59,297 nucleotides of DNA from JBBRCX01 sp038204465 (GTDB lineage: Bacteria > Planctomycetota > Phycisphaerae > Tepidisphaerales > Tepidisphaeraceae): positions 1-59,297 of the forward strand of contig JBBRCX010000014.1 of the NCBI GenBank assembly GCA_038204465.1. Reading direction: 5' to 3'. The position numbers were made by a program, and so were the translations under genes. Below are positions 16,742 to 24,960 of this stretch, piece by piece; the first letter of the stretch is position 1, and every line of letters starts with the position of its first letter. A model generated the notes under the pieces. It was given only the letters and a program-made list of their open reading frames with translations, made no database searches and was not told the DNA's origin.

Positions 16742-18784
16742 ATGCCCAGTTACACCACCGCGGACATCCGCAACATCCTGCTGGTCGGCCACGGAGGCTC
16801 CGGCAAGACCACGCTGGCCGATGCATTGCTCTTCAGCAGCAAGTCCGTCAACCGCCAGGGCTCCGTCGCCGACGGTTCCAGCTTCAGCGATTTTGAGAAG
16901 GAGGAAAAAGAGCACGGCCACTCGATCTACTCATCGGTGCTGCACATCGATCACGCCGGGAAACGCATCAACCTGATCGACACGCCCGGCTCGCCCGACC
17001 TGATGGGCGCGGCCATCGCCTGCCTGCCTGCCGTCGAAACGGTTGCCGTCGTGATCAACGCTCAAGCGGGGATTGGCGTGGTGACCCGCCGGATGATGGA
17101 AGCCGCCAAAGAGCGAAACCTTCCGCGGGCGATCATCATCAACAAGTGCGATGCGCCCGACGTCGACCTGGAGTCGCTCGTGGTGCAGGTGCAGGAGGCG
17201 TTCGGCCACGAATGCCTGCCGATCAACCTGCCGACAAACGGCGGTAAGGCCGTAATCGAGTGCCTGCTTAACAAGGAAGGTGAAAGCGACTTCGGTCCGG
17301 TCCAGAGGGCACACACCGCCATCCTCGATCAAATTGTCGAGCTCGATGAAAACCTGATGGAGGCTTACCTCGGCGGCGAGGAACCCAACTACGAAGCGCT
17401 GCATGCTCCGTTCGAACAGGCGATGGATGAGTCTCACCTGATCCCGATTCTTTTCACCGACGCCAAGACAGGAATGGGGCTTCCCGAACTGCTCGACTCG
17501 ATGGCGCGCCATTTTCCCAGCCCGGTCGAAGGTAATCCGCGCGAGTTTCTCTCGGGCCAGGGCAGCGACGAGCGGCCGTTCAAATACGAGATCGATGCGA
17601 ACAAACCGCTGATCGCCCACGTGTTCAAGGTGACTACTGATCCCTTCGTCGGCAAGCTGGCGATCTTCCGCGTGCACCAGGGGAAGGCGGCTGGAAACAC
17701 GCAGGTTTACATCGGTCATTCCAAGAAATCGATCAAGCTGGGGCACGTTTTCCACCTGCAGGGCAAGGAGCATCGCGAGGTCGACGCGATCATCGCGGGC
17801 GACATTGGCGCGGTGGCGAAGATCGAAGAGATCCATACCGGCGACGTGCTGCACGACGATCACGCGCTGGACTCGGTGCACCTGCGCCCGCTCATCTTCC
17901 CAACGCCGATGTATGGACTGGCCATCACCCCCAAGGCGCGCGGGGACGAGCAGAAAATTTCGGGCGCGCTGGCCAAGCTGGCCGAGGAGGATCCAACTTT
18001 CAAATGGGGCCATGACCGCCAGACACACGAGGTGGTCATCAACGGACTCGGCGAATTGCACCTGCGCATGGCGCTGGAGAAACTGAAGAACCGCGGGCTC
18101 CACGTCGATATCAAGCCGCCCAAGATCGCCTACCGCGAGACCATTCAATCCAACGCCGAAGGCCATCACCGGCATAAAAAGCAGACGGGCGGCGCAGGTC
18201 AGTTTGGCGAAGTCTTCCTGCGCATCGAACCGCTGGAGCGCGGCAAGGGCTTTGAATTCGCCGATGAAATCTTTGGCGGCACCATTCCGGGGCAGTTCGT
18301 GCCGGCGATAGAGAAGGGTGTGCGCGAGGTCATCGACCAGGGCGTTCTCGCGGGCTATCCGGTGCAGGACGTGAAGGTCGTCGTCTACGACGGCAAGCAC
18401 CACCCCGTCGACAGCAAGGAAGTCGCCTTCAAGACCGCCGGCAAGTTCGCCTTCAAGGACGCTTTCATGAAGGCGCGGCCCGCGCTGCTCGAGCCGATCG
18501 TCAACATCGAGGTTACCGTCCCGGAGCACAACGTCGGCTCCATCACCGGCGATCTCTCCGGCAAGCGCGGCCGCATCCAGGGCACCGACATCCTGCCGGG
18601 CGGCATGGCCCAGGTGAAGGCCCAGGTCCCGCTGGCCGAGGTGATGCAATACCAGTCGCAGCTCAAGAGCGTGACCGGCGGCCAAGGGTCATTCGTCATG
18701 GAACTCAGCCATTACGAGCCCGTCCCGCCCCAGGTGCAGCAACAGGTCGCGAGCCAGTACAAGCCGCGCGTCGAAGAAGAATGA
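16742..18784 (+). CDS. Elongation factor G-like translational GTPase (paralogue)
   Basis: A 680-residue protein with all EF-G domains. The G1 loop is GHGGSGKT (16-23), G3 is DTPGSPD (80-86) and G4 is NKCD (134-137). Canonical EF-G has DTPGH, whose His is needed for GTP hydrolysis on the ribosome; here S84 replaces it, and the protein is slightly short, as in EF-G-II/EF-G-like paralogues of uncertain role. It is therefore unlikely to be the housekeeping EF-G. GAGGAG lies directly before ATG 16742. A conserved protein of unknown function follows 67 bases downstream. Confidence 0.88.
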   Translation: MPSYTTADIRNILLVGHGGSGKTTLADALLFSSKSVNRQGSVADGSSFSDFEKEEKEHGHSIYSSVLHIDHAGKRINLIDTPGSPDLMGAAIACLPAVETVAVVINAQAGIGVVTRRMMEAAKERNLPRAIIINKCDAPDVDLESLVVQVQEAFGHECLPINLPTNGGKAVIECLLNKEGESDFGPVQRAHTAILDQIVELDENLMEAYLGGEEPNYEALHAPFEQAMDESHLIPILFTDAKTGMGLPELLDSMARHFPSPVEGNPREFLSGQGSDERPFKYEIDANKPLIAHVFKVTTDPFVGKLAIFRVHQGKAAGNTQVYIGHSKKSIKLGHVFHLQGKEHREVDAIIAGDIGAVAKIEEIHTGDVLHDDHALDSVHLRPLIFPTPMYGLAITPKARGDEQKISGALAKLAEEDPTFKWGHDRQTHEVVINGLGELHLRMALEKLKNRGLHVDIKPPKIAYRETIQSNAEGHHRHKKQTGGAGQFGEVFLRIEPLERGKGFEFADEIFGGTIPGQFVPAIEKGVREVIDQGVLAGYPVQDVKVVVYDGKHHPVDSKEVAFKTAGKFAFKDAFMKARPALLEPIVNIEVTVPEHNVGSITGDLSGKRGRIQGTDILPGGMAQVKAQVPLAEVMQYQSQLKSVTGGQGSFVMELSHYEPVPPQVQQQVASQYKPRVEEE

Positions 18785-18851
18785 CTACTGATATCGAGCG
18801 ATGCGTTACAATGTCGCTCGTTCAGTTGAAATCAATTGAGGAGTTCCACCC

Positions 18852-19553
18852 GTGGGTGCTGAATCGGAACGAGCACGCGTGTATGACGGCGACGGCGACC
18901 TGCTCATGCAGGAGCAGCAGCGCGGCGCCGTGGGGCGCATCATCCTGCTCCCCGACTCCCTCCCCTCCAAGACCCCGGACCCCACGCCGCGCATCCGCGT
19001 GATGTGGGGGCAGCATCTGCTCGAAGACCTGCTGCTGGGCCGCTACCGCTCGCTCGTGTGCGCGGTGAACGCCGAGGACAATCGACGGGGGATCATTGCC
19101 CAGCTCGCGTCGCTCCTGCCGACGAGCCAGTGGGACGAGAAATCGATCACCACCCACGCGGCCCAGTTCGTCAGGGCGCCAGGTCCTGTAAAGATCCTCA
19201 AGTACGATATGGACGCCGTGGAGGTGCTCGCGGTTTTGCGCCCGCGCGATCACGAGACGCTTACCCTTAGCGACCTCGCCACCGCATTCAAGATCGCCGC
19301 CGACATGATCCAGCGCAAGTCGGACCGTCTTCCCTCGGCGTCGGTTGCCTTCCTCGGCGCCCACGCGAATGTGCTGGCCGACCGCGACGGCAGCGAACCG
19401 AGCTTCGAAGCCGTGCTGCGCACGATGTACGATGCGGGCTATACCGGCGACGTCTATCCGCCCCCGTCGATGTGGCGACTCCCCCCCGTCGGCGTCTTCG
19501 CGCGCTACCCATTCCCGCCTTCATTGGAACACGTCCGTAGCGGCGGATTCTGA
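18852..19553 (+). CDS. Conserved-looking protein of unknown function
   Basis: A 233-residue soluble protein without recognised domains. It has an alternating alpha/beta pattern, a central ILKYDMDAVEVLAVLRPRD segment and a Pro-rich C-terminus (YPPPSMWRLPPVGVFARYPF). The start is GTG 18852 with GAGGAG 8 bases upstream. TACAAT at 18806-18811 could be its own -10 box, although it lies only 67 bases after the EF-G-like gene and may be co-transcribed with it. Confidence 0.6.
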   Translation: MGAESERARVYDGDGDLLMQEQQRGAVGRIILLPDSLPSKTPDPTPRIRVMWGQHLLEDLLLGRYRSLVCAVNAEDNRRGIIAQLASLLPTSQWDEKSITTHAAQFVRAPGPVKILKYDMDAVEVLAVLRPRDHETLTLSDLATAFKIAADMIQRKSDRLPSASVAFLGAHANVLADRDGSEPSFEAVLRTMYDAGYTGDVYPPPSMWRLPPVGVFARYPFPPSLEHVRSGGF

Positions 19554-19562
19554 TTCGAAGCT

Positions 19563-20900
19563 TCACTGTGGCGCGCGCGACTCGCTCGTGCGGGCCGCTG
19601 CACGCTGCGGATCGTCCCCGTTGCACGCCACACGCGGCTCAATCAGGTGGTCCGCCAGCGCGCACTTGCCCGAGTCGAGGTCCGCTTGCCACTCCGGATC
19701 CATCTCGACTCCCTCCCCCAGAACCAGCTTCGGGAGATAAGTTGTGACCGAACGCGGTCGCTCCAGGTCCTGCATCGAACGATAAAGCCCGCGGCGCTTC
19801 GGCCCGGTAACCACCTGCGCGTGCTGGGTCAAAGTCCAGTTGGCGTTCGCTTCACGAACGGGATCGACCTTTTCGCCGGCGAGGCAGATGCGCTCCGGGA
19901 AAGGGACTGCTTCATCGGCGACCACGCCGAGCGCGCCCCAGATCGTCGCGCCGCCGGGCCGGCCTGCTTCCGCGTTGGTCAGGTCCCACAAGCGCTGGTG
20001 CCGCCGATCACATGCCTCGCTGAATTTCAGGTCCGACGAGTCTTCTTCGGTCTCACCCTTGAGCAGCGCCGCCTTGGTCGTCTGCCGGCGCTTGAACGCG
20101 TTCATCTCCGGATCGAGGTAACTGCATGCGGTGACGGCCGCCGCTCCATTGACGGTTGGATAGCGATACGCGACGCGACAGTTGCTCTTCTCCACCGCGA
20201 CCGCGTTCAGGTCCTCGTCCACCCAGAGTTGGTTTGCCGGCCCCCAGAACTCGACGTAGCGCGTCATGAACGTCACCATCTCGCGAATGTCCTTCAGGCA
20301 TTCGCGCGGCATCAACTCCCACGGATCGCACGGGAAAATGCAGGAGGGTTCTTCGTCGAGCAGCGTCGCGCTGGCGACGCTCCCCTGAATTGGCGAAAGC
20401 TTCTTCTTGGGAATCTTCTTCAACCTGAACTGGACCACCGCCTTGTAATACCAGGGGCGCGGCACGTCATCGCGGTTGTCGCTGATCGTCACGCCGTCGG
20501 CGCCGTGCGGGAAGAAGACGTTGGTGCACTGAAGCTGCGGCGTGGCCAGGTCGTAGCGCGCGACGTGACGGGTGTTGAACCGCCGGAGCATGAAAAACGC
20601 GAAGGAGTAGAAGTAGGCGGCGGCCGTCTCATCAAATCCGGTGGCGTCGCGAAATCCCTCGCGCTCGCCGGCATGGCGGTCGATCAGCCCGCGCATTTCA
20701 GGGAACATTGTGTAGTCGGGCGTGCACGCGAGGCGCTCGCGGTCGAAATCGCGGATCGCGCCCGCCATGTCCAGATCGCCCACCGTGGGATACAGCTCGC
20801 GCATCATGCGGAAGTCGCGCTGCATCGCCTCGATGACGTTGCCCGCTTTGCGTCCGGCGCGCCCCCCGCGCTGACGACCCTCCTCCAACAACTTGCTCAT
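19563..20900 (-). CDS. Putative Ntn-hydrolase of the C45 acyltransferase type
   Basis: A 445-residue protein. The segment QCTNVFF...ADGVTISDNRDD (C125 onwards) resembles peptidase family C45 (acyl-CoA:6-aminopenicillanate acyltransferase-like), where an N-terminal Cys is freed by self-cleavage and is followed by a GxxIxxRNxD-like strand. The preceding residue is Gln rather than the usual Gly, so self-processing is doubtful. Otherwise the family is unrecognised. ATG 20900 has GGGAG 8 bases upstream; an in-frame ATG at 20951 sits one base after the stop of the gene upstream and is an alternative. It is probably the last gene of a three-gene minus-strand operon from 22479. Confidence 0.6.
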   Translation of the reverse strand: MSKLLEEGRQRGGRAGRKAGNVIEAMQRDFRMMRELYPTVGDLDMAGAIRDFDRERLACTPDYTMFPEMRGLIDRHAGEREGFRDATGFDETAAAYFYSFAFFMLRRFNTRHVARYDLATPQLQCTNVFFPHGADGVTISDNRDDVPRPWYYKAVVQFRLKKIPKKKLSPIQGSVASATLLDEEPSCIFPCDPWELMPRECLKDIREMVTFMTRYVEFWGPANQLWVDEDLNAVAVEKSNCRVAYRYPTVNGAAAVTACSYLDPEMNAFKRRQTTKAALLKGETEEDSSDLKFSEACDRRHQRLWDLTNAEAGRPGGATIWGALGVVADEAVPFPERICLAGEKVDPVREANANWTLTQHAQVVTGPKRRGLYRSMQDLERPRSVTTYLPKLVLGEGVEMDPEWQADLDSGKCALADHLIEPRVACNGDDPQRAAARTSESRAPQ

Positions 20901-20952
20901 CCGACTGCTCCCGCCGCGCTCCGCCAACCACCTCCGGAGCACACCATTCATC

Positions 20953-21915
20953 TTAGGACGGATCGACCCCCAGGAGAAACCGGCCGACGCCGCCCGCGCT
21001 GCGAACCTTCCCCGGAGCGTTCTGATCGTGCGGGACCTGCGTTCCAAGATAGTAGAACCACCAGGTTCCGGGCCGCTCGCCCGCAATCGCGCCCGGACAG
21101 ACGTAGATGCCTTTGGAATCAAACCCGGTTCCAAGCGGCAGGACTGGCTCGCGCCCAACCCGCTCGAAGCTGCGCCCATCGGGGCTCGTCGCCGCGTGGG
21201 GGACGACAACGTCCTGTTTCGTATAAAACCCGGCGGGGAACATCAGGTAAAGCTCGGCTCCCAGTCGCGTCGCGGCACTGGTATAGAACTGCAATTCGGG
21301 TGGGTCCGCCGAATCCGGCCTGAGGATTTCGACGGGCGGCGGGAAATCCCCGAACACCGGCGATTCGCTGTACCCCACCGTCCGCAACCCCCGGTAGTCG
21401 CCTTCCGTCCAGAGCCGCACGTACAGCCGATAGATATCGCCATCCCGGAAGCAGACCGTCTGCGTGTCGGAGTTAAACGGCAGCAGCGGCTCGCGAAGGA
21501 AAGTCCATCTCAAGCCATTGGGCGAAACGGCGCCCAGCACGAACCATTGGCTTCCCTGAAGGCTGCTGTAGACGAGCTTGTAGCGCTGTTCCGGCGGCGC
21601 GCCTTCATCTCGAAAGACAGTCTGCCCGTGGAACCCGCCGACGCCACGGCCCTTAAACAGGATATTGTTCGCGCGCGAGCCGTCGAACTCGACCAATCCC
21701 AGCGAAGGCTTGGTCCAATGAACTCCGTCCGCGGAGGCCGCGTAGCAGAAATACGAGTCGCGATCGTCCTGATAGGTGTGGTCGTAGGCGGTATACCAGA
21801 GCCGCCATTCGTCCCCTTCTCGGATCACGTTGAAATACGCGAGTGAGAAGTCTTCGTAGGGCCGGTCGCATACCAGCAACGGCTCGGTGGTGCGCTGCAG
21901 GACTCTCAGGCGCAT
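20953..21915 (-). CDS. Five-bladed beta-propeller glycosidase-like protein (GH43/32/117 type)
   Basis: A 320-residue protein with repeating beta-propeller blades typical of this clan: VIREGDEWRLWYTAYD, YFCYAASADGVHWTKP, FRDGDIYRLYVRLW, TWWFYYLGTQ. There is no signal peptide, so it probably works in the cytoplasm on short glycans, or is exported another way. I cannot fix the catalytic acids. ATG 21915 was preferred over a TTG three codons upstream. It lies 21 bases after a membrane-protein gene and directly before the C45-like gene, which suggests one operon. Confidence 0.7.
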   Translation of the reverse strand: MRLRVLQRTTEPLLVCDRPYEDFSLAYFNVIREGDEWRLWYTAYDHTYQDDRDSYFCYAASADGVHWTKPSLGLVEFDGSRANNILFKGRGVGGFHGQTVFRDEGAPPEQRYKLVYSSLQGSQWFVLGAVSPNGLRWTFLREPLLPFNSDTQTVCFRDGDIYRLYVRLWTEGDYRGLRTVGYSESPVFGDFPPPVEILRPDSADPPELQFYTSAATRLGAELYLMFPAGFYTKQDVVVPHAATSPDGRSFERVGREPVLPLGTGFDSKGIYVCPGAIAGERPGTWWFYYLGTQVPHDQNAPGKVRSAGGVGRFLLGVDPS

Positions 21916-21936
21916 GGGAATCAACTCAGGCCCGGG

Positions 21937-22479
21937 TCAATCAGTGAACACGCCGCGCTGCTGCTCGACGGTGCTGAGCCGGATGTGACGGGTGACGCTG
22001 GCCAGGAAGATCGCGACGAGCATGATGATCAGGTTGATCCGCATCCAGCCGATCGCCCGCGCGGGAGGCCGCGAGCCGTTCGTCAGCACCAGCGCGATCA
22101 TCATGGCGAGCACCGAGAGCACGACGTGAAACGTCGACCAGAAGAACGCCGCCGTGTAGTCGCGCGGACCGAGGTGAATGATCGTCCAGAGAAACGTCGG
22201 CGGCTGCCCGGGCGGGCGCTGGCGGGTATACGTCGGCCACATGCGATACAGCGCCAGTCCGCCGCTGATGAGAAACAACACGACGCTGAGCCGGACAACG
22301 GATCGGAAGACCCAGCGCGCCTTCGCGAAGACGTCGAGTTGCTGCGCCTCCTTCAGGTCGCTGATGGCCACCGGCACCACCAGCTCGTAGAAAAAGGTGC
22401 CGCCGACGAGGAGCGTCGTGGCGACGATGTGAAGCCAGCGGTCCACCGGGTAGACAATGTCATAGACCCACTGCTGCAC
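21937..22479 (-). CDS. Four-helix integral membrane protein
   Basis: A 180-residue protein with four membrane helices (about 12-32, 58-78, 110-132 and 148-166). His residues occur in or near helices (RWLHIVATTLLVGG, FHVVLSVLAMMIALVL), similar to CopD-like or cytochrome-b-like four-helix proteins; haem or metal binding is only a guess. The GTG start at 22479 has an excellent GAGGAGG 3-4 bases upstream. It heads the minus-strand set 22479-19563. Confidence 0.7.
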   Translation of the reverse strand: MQQWVYDIVYPVDRWLHIVATTLLVGGTFFYELVVPVAISDLKEAQQLDVFAKARWVFRSVVRLSVVLFLISGGLALYRMWPTYTRQRPPGQPPTFLWTIIHLGPRDYTAAFFWSTFHVVLSVLAMMIALVLTNGSRPPARAIGWMRINLIIMLVAIFLASVTRHIRLSTVEQQRGVFTD

Positions 22480-22684
22480 GGTCCTCCTCTCGGCCCCGCG
22501 GAAGTCTAGCAGGTAGCCGGATCGTTCCGAACAGTTATCAAGGCTCGCGACGCCGTTGGATCGACCGCCCGCGCGAAGGCAGGCGGCTTGCTGCCGGATA
22601 TGCCGGGACCGCGAATCAATGTGCTCGCAGGTGGGCGCATCGCGTCGCCTAAGACTTCGAGAGCCGGACTATTATCGGCCGTGC

Positions 22685-22696
22685 TATGCTATCCGC
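22685..22696 (+). promoter_or_regulatory. Extended -10 box 6 bases before the start
   Basis: TGC-TATGCT (TATGCT at 22685-22690) precedes ATCCGC and the ATG at 22697; no -35 stands out. It fits a leaderless transcript. Confidence 0.4.
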
Positions 22697-23398
22697 ATGA
22701 CCACTTCATGCTTAACGGTGGCGGGGGCGACGGCGGCGGGGATGTTGCTCGGCGCGGGAATCCTTCATCTCCTTCCGAAGCTCGGCGGCAGCGGACGACG
22801 CCTCTCCGACGCGCTTTGCCGCGCTCCCGCGCTGGATTGGGTCATCACTTATTTCACCATCGCCCCGCTGGTCGCCGGGCCGACCCTCGCGGGGTGGCGC
22901 GGCCTTGGCGGCGCGGTGGGCGGGCAAGTCGGCGGCTTGCTCCTGTGGACGTTTCTTCATGAGTTGTTCCACCGTGAGGCCGTGCGCGGGCCGCGGATCG
23001 TGACCACCATCGATCGGCTCACCGGCAAATGGCGCAACTATCTCGCGACCTGGATCACGGCCCTGGCGACGCCGGTGTTGTGGGCGGTGCGGATGGCGGA
23101 GTTGATCGTCTATCCGGCGCTGACCTGGCTGGTCGGCCTTCCCAAGTACAACGCAGCCGATTGGGTAAACGTCAGCCGGCAGAAGTTCGACGGCCTGGTG
23201 GGCCACGACCTGATCTGGTGCCTCTACTGCGATTGGATGACCGGCATCTGGTCGCTGGGGACGGAAATGCTGCGCCACATCGAATCGTTCTGGTGCCCGA
23301 TCCAATTCGCCAGCGGAGCGAAATGCCGGAACTGTGCGATCGACTTCCCGGACGTCGCCCATGGCTGGGTCCCGCCGACGGGACCATGGCCGACGTGA
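22697..23398 (+). CDS. Conserved membrane protein with two CxxC motifs, possibly frameshifted at its 3' end
   Basis: A 233-residue protein: N-terminal hydrophobic helices (TVAGATAAGMLLGAGIL, FTIAPLVAGPTLAG, GGQVGGLLLWTFLHELFH), another pair near 120-150, then a soluble tail with WCLYCDW and CRNC, possibly a metal site. Function unknown. It ends abruptly in PTGPWPT. An overlapping frame from ATG 23386 to 23559 (starting MADVTRTLETMYSDGRRAWF) reads like the natural continuation, so one base may be missing near 23382. TATGCT ends 6 bases before ATG 22697 and no ribosome binding site is visible, which suggests a leaderless message. Confidence 0.7.
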   Translation: MTTSCLTVAGATAAGMLLGAGILHLLPKLGGSGRRLSDALCRAPALDWVITYFTIAPLVAGPTLAGWRGLGGAVGGQVGGLLLWTFLHELFHREAVRGPRIVTTIDRLTGKWRNYLATWITALATPVLWAVRMAELIVYPALTWLVGLPKYNAADWVNVSRQKFDGLVGHDLIWCLYCDWMTGIWSLGTEMLRHIESFWCPIQFASGAKCRNCAIDFPDVAHGWVPPTGPWPT

Positions 23399-23532
23399 CG
23401 CGGACGCTCGAGACCATGTATTCCGATGGCCGCCGGGCCTGGTTCGGACATCCGGTGCGCGTCACGGTGAAGGGGGCGAGCCGTTGCGGAAGCAGACGAG
23501 AGACGCCTTGCGGAGATGTCGCGCGCATAAAA

Positions 23533-23560
23533 TTCGCCGCGAAGATGCCGTTGGTATAAT
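23533..23560 (+). promoter_or_regulatory. Promoter of the PhyH gene
   Basis: A consensus TATAAT at 23555-23560 has TTCGCC 16 bases upstream (23533-23538). The message would have a ~32-base leader containing AAGGA before ATG 23599. Confidence 0.6.
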
Positions 23561-23598
23561 GTTTGTACTCGATCGGGATTGAACACAAGGACGACGAC

Positions 23599-24441
23599 AT
23601 GACTTCGACGCAGACTGCAACGCCGCCAAAGATCCACACCGCCAATGATCCCAATCGCAAGCTGAAGCGCCTCAGCCGGCGCGAGGTCGACGAGTATTAC
23701 GACCGCGGCTACATCAAGGGATACCGCGTGTTCGACGAGGCGGGAGTGAAGTCGACGCGGCAGGGCTTCGAGGAGCTGATCAAGCTGCTGAAGCCGGGCG
23801 AGACGCCCAACATCATCAACGGGTGGGAGCGGTTCAACCCCTACATCTTCGGCTTATGCTCGAACCCGGTGATGCTCGACTACGTGGAGGACCTGCTCGG
23901 CCCCAACTTTGTCCTCTGGGGCACGCACTTCTTCTGCAAGTATCCGGGCGACGGAACGCAGGTGGGATGGCACCAGGACGCGCGCTACTGGCCGCTCAGT
24001 CCGCACAAGACGGCCACCGCCTGGTTGGCCGTCGATGATTCGGACCAGGACAACGGCGCGATGCGCGTCATCCCCGGCACGCACCGCACCGGCATCGTCG
24101 GCCACGAAAGCTCGACCACCCAGGGCAACGTGCTCGGCCTACAGATCAAGAGCGGCGAGATTGACGAGAAGAAGGCCGAGTACCTCACCCTCAAGGCCGG
24201 CGAGATTTCGTTGCATGACGACAACCTCGCGCACGGCTCCGCCGCCAATGTCTCCACCCGCCGTCGCTGCGGCCTGACCATGCGCTTCTGCACGACGGAC
24301 GTCAAAGGCGACACCAACGTGTGGGCCGGCTTCGCGACCTGCCTCATGCGCGGCGTCGACGAATACAACCTGAATCCCAAGTGGACGCTGGAGCCCGGCG
24401 GCCGTGAAAAATGGGACGAGGCGCAACGAAGACTGAGATAG
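23599..24441 (+). CDS. Phytanoyl-CoA dioxygenase family (PhyH) Fe(II)/2-oxoglutarate oxygenase
   Basis: A 280-residue non-haem iron oxygenase. The iron triad is H125-x-D127 (WHQDARYW) and H212 (LAHGSAAN), with an Arg nearby for 2-oxoglutarate; RVIPGTHR is the usual family motif. It hydroxylates or demethylates a small organic substrate with O2 and 2-oxoglutarate; substrates vary widely and cannot be told from sequence. AAGGA precedes ATG 23599. A formaldehyde dehydrogenase lies 520 bases downstream on the same strand; if this oxygenase removes a methyl group, that enzyme would deal with the formaldehyde. Confidence 0.9.
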   Translation: MTSTQTATPPKIHTANDPNRKLKRLSRREVDEYYDRGYIKGYRVFDEAGVKSTRQGFEELIKLLKPGETPNIINGWERFNPYIFGLCSNPVMLDYVEDLLGPNFVLWGTHFFCKYPGDGTQVGWHQDARYWPLSPHKTATAWLAVDDSDQDNGAMRVIPGTHRTGIVGHESSTTQGNVLGLQIKSGEIDEKKAEYLTLKAGEISLHDDNLAHGSAANVSTRRRCGLTMRFCTTDVKGDTNVWAGFATCLMRGVDEYNLNPKWTLEPGGREKWDEAQRRLR

Positions 24442-24455
24442 GACGCCCGCGAAGA

Positions 24456-24827
24456 CTATGGACGCGCAGCTTCGCGAACGTGCCAGCATACGCCGCCCGG
24501 ATCGATGATGTGCATCTCACGGCCCCAGGGGAATTGAGTTGGCCCCTTGAGGCCTGCGCCGGGGAAAACGGCCGAAAGGTTCTTTGGCTGCAGCTCCGAC
24601 CAGTACGCGTCAAGGTCGCTCACCTCATACGTTATCATCTGGTTCTTCTGCCACTCCGGCACGTTGATCTCCTGAAGCATGAAGTACGCGCCGCCGAAGC
24701 GTAACCCCGCGAGTCCGTCGTGCTGCCATAGCTTCTCGAACCCCAGCGCAGCGAAGAACTCGATCGAGCGCGCGAAGTGCGGGCCGGATGGGACGAAGGG
24801 GTAAAGCGTCGTCGCGGTCGTTTTCAT
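24456..24827 (-). CDS. VOC-family (glyoxalase/bleomycin resistance-like) protein
   Basis: A 123-residue protein with the paired beta-alpha-beta-beta-beta fold of the vicinal oxygen chelate family: YPFVPSGPHFARSIEFFAALGFEK, GAYFMLQEI, then WGREMHIIDPGGVCWHV near the end. It may bind a metal and act on, or sequester, a small molecule. ATG 24827 has GGAGGG 6 bases upstream, better than the in-frame ATG five codons earlier. It is convergent with PhyH and sits between PhyH and formaldehyde dehydrogenase. Confidence 0.85.
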   Translation of the reverse strand: MKTTATTLYPFVPSGPHFARSIEFFAALGFEKLWQHDGLAGLRFGGAYFMLQEINVPEWQKNQMITYEVSDLDAYWSELQPKNLSAVFPGAGLKGPTQFPWGREMHIIDPGGVCWHVREAARP

Positions 24828-24960
24828 TGCAGAGCCCTCCACTCAAGCGCGGACCCTTCAACATCAATCTTTTTCTTGACCCCGCTACACCGCAGAGTTA
24901 GCTTGCCGCCCTGCGCCTTGCAACACAAATTCTCTAGCGGTTCATACCGGAGGAACGGTC

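Noticed and set aside
13263..16742. Very long plus-strand open frame opposite the 1012-residue secreted protein
   Set aside because: It is the mirror of a GC-rich real gene: Arg/His/Val-rich, no domains, no ribosome binding site, while the minus strand has a signal peptide and recognisable domains.
16521..16742. Cys-rich frame ending TAATG at the EF-G-like start
   Set aside because: Only the first ~30 residues look protein-like, there is no ribosome binding site, and the TAATG junction can arise by chance.
16931..18685. Long minus-strand open frame opposite the EF-G-like gene
   Set aside because: Composition is that of an antisense shadow, and the plus strand has all the GTPase motifs.
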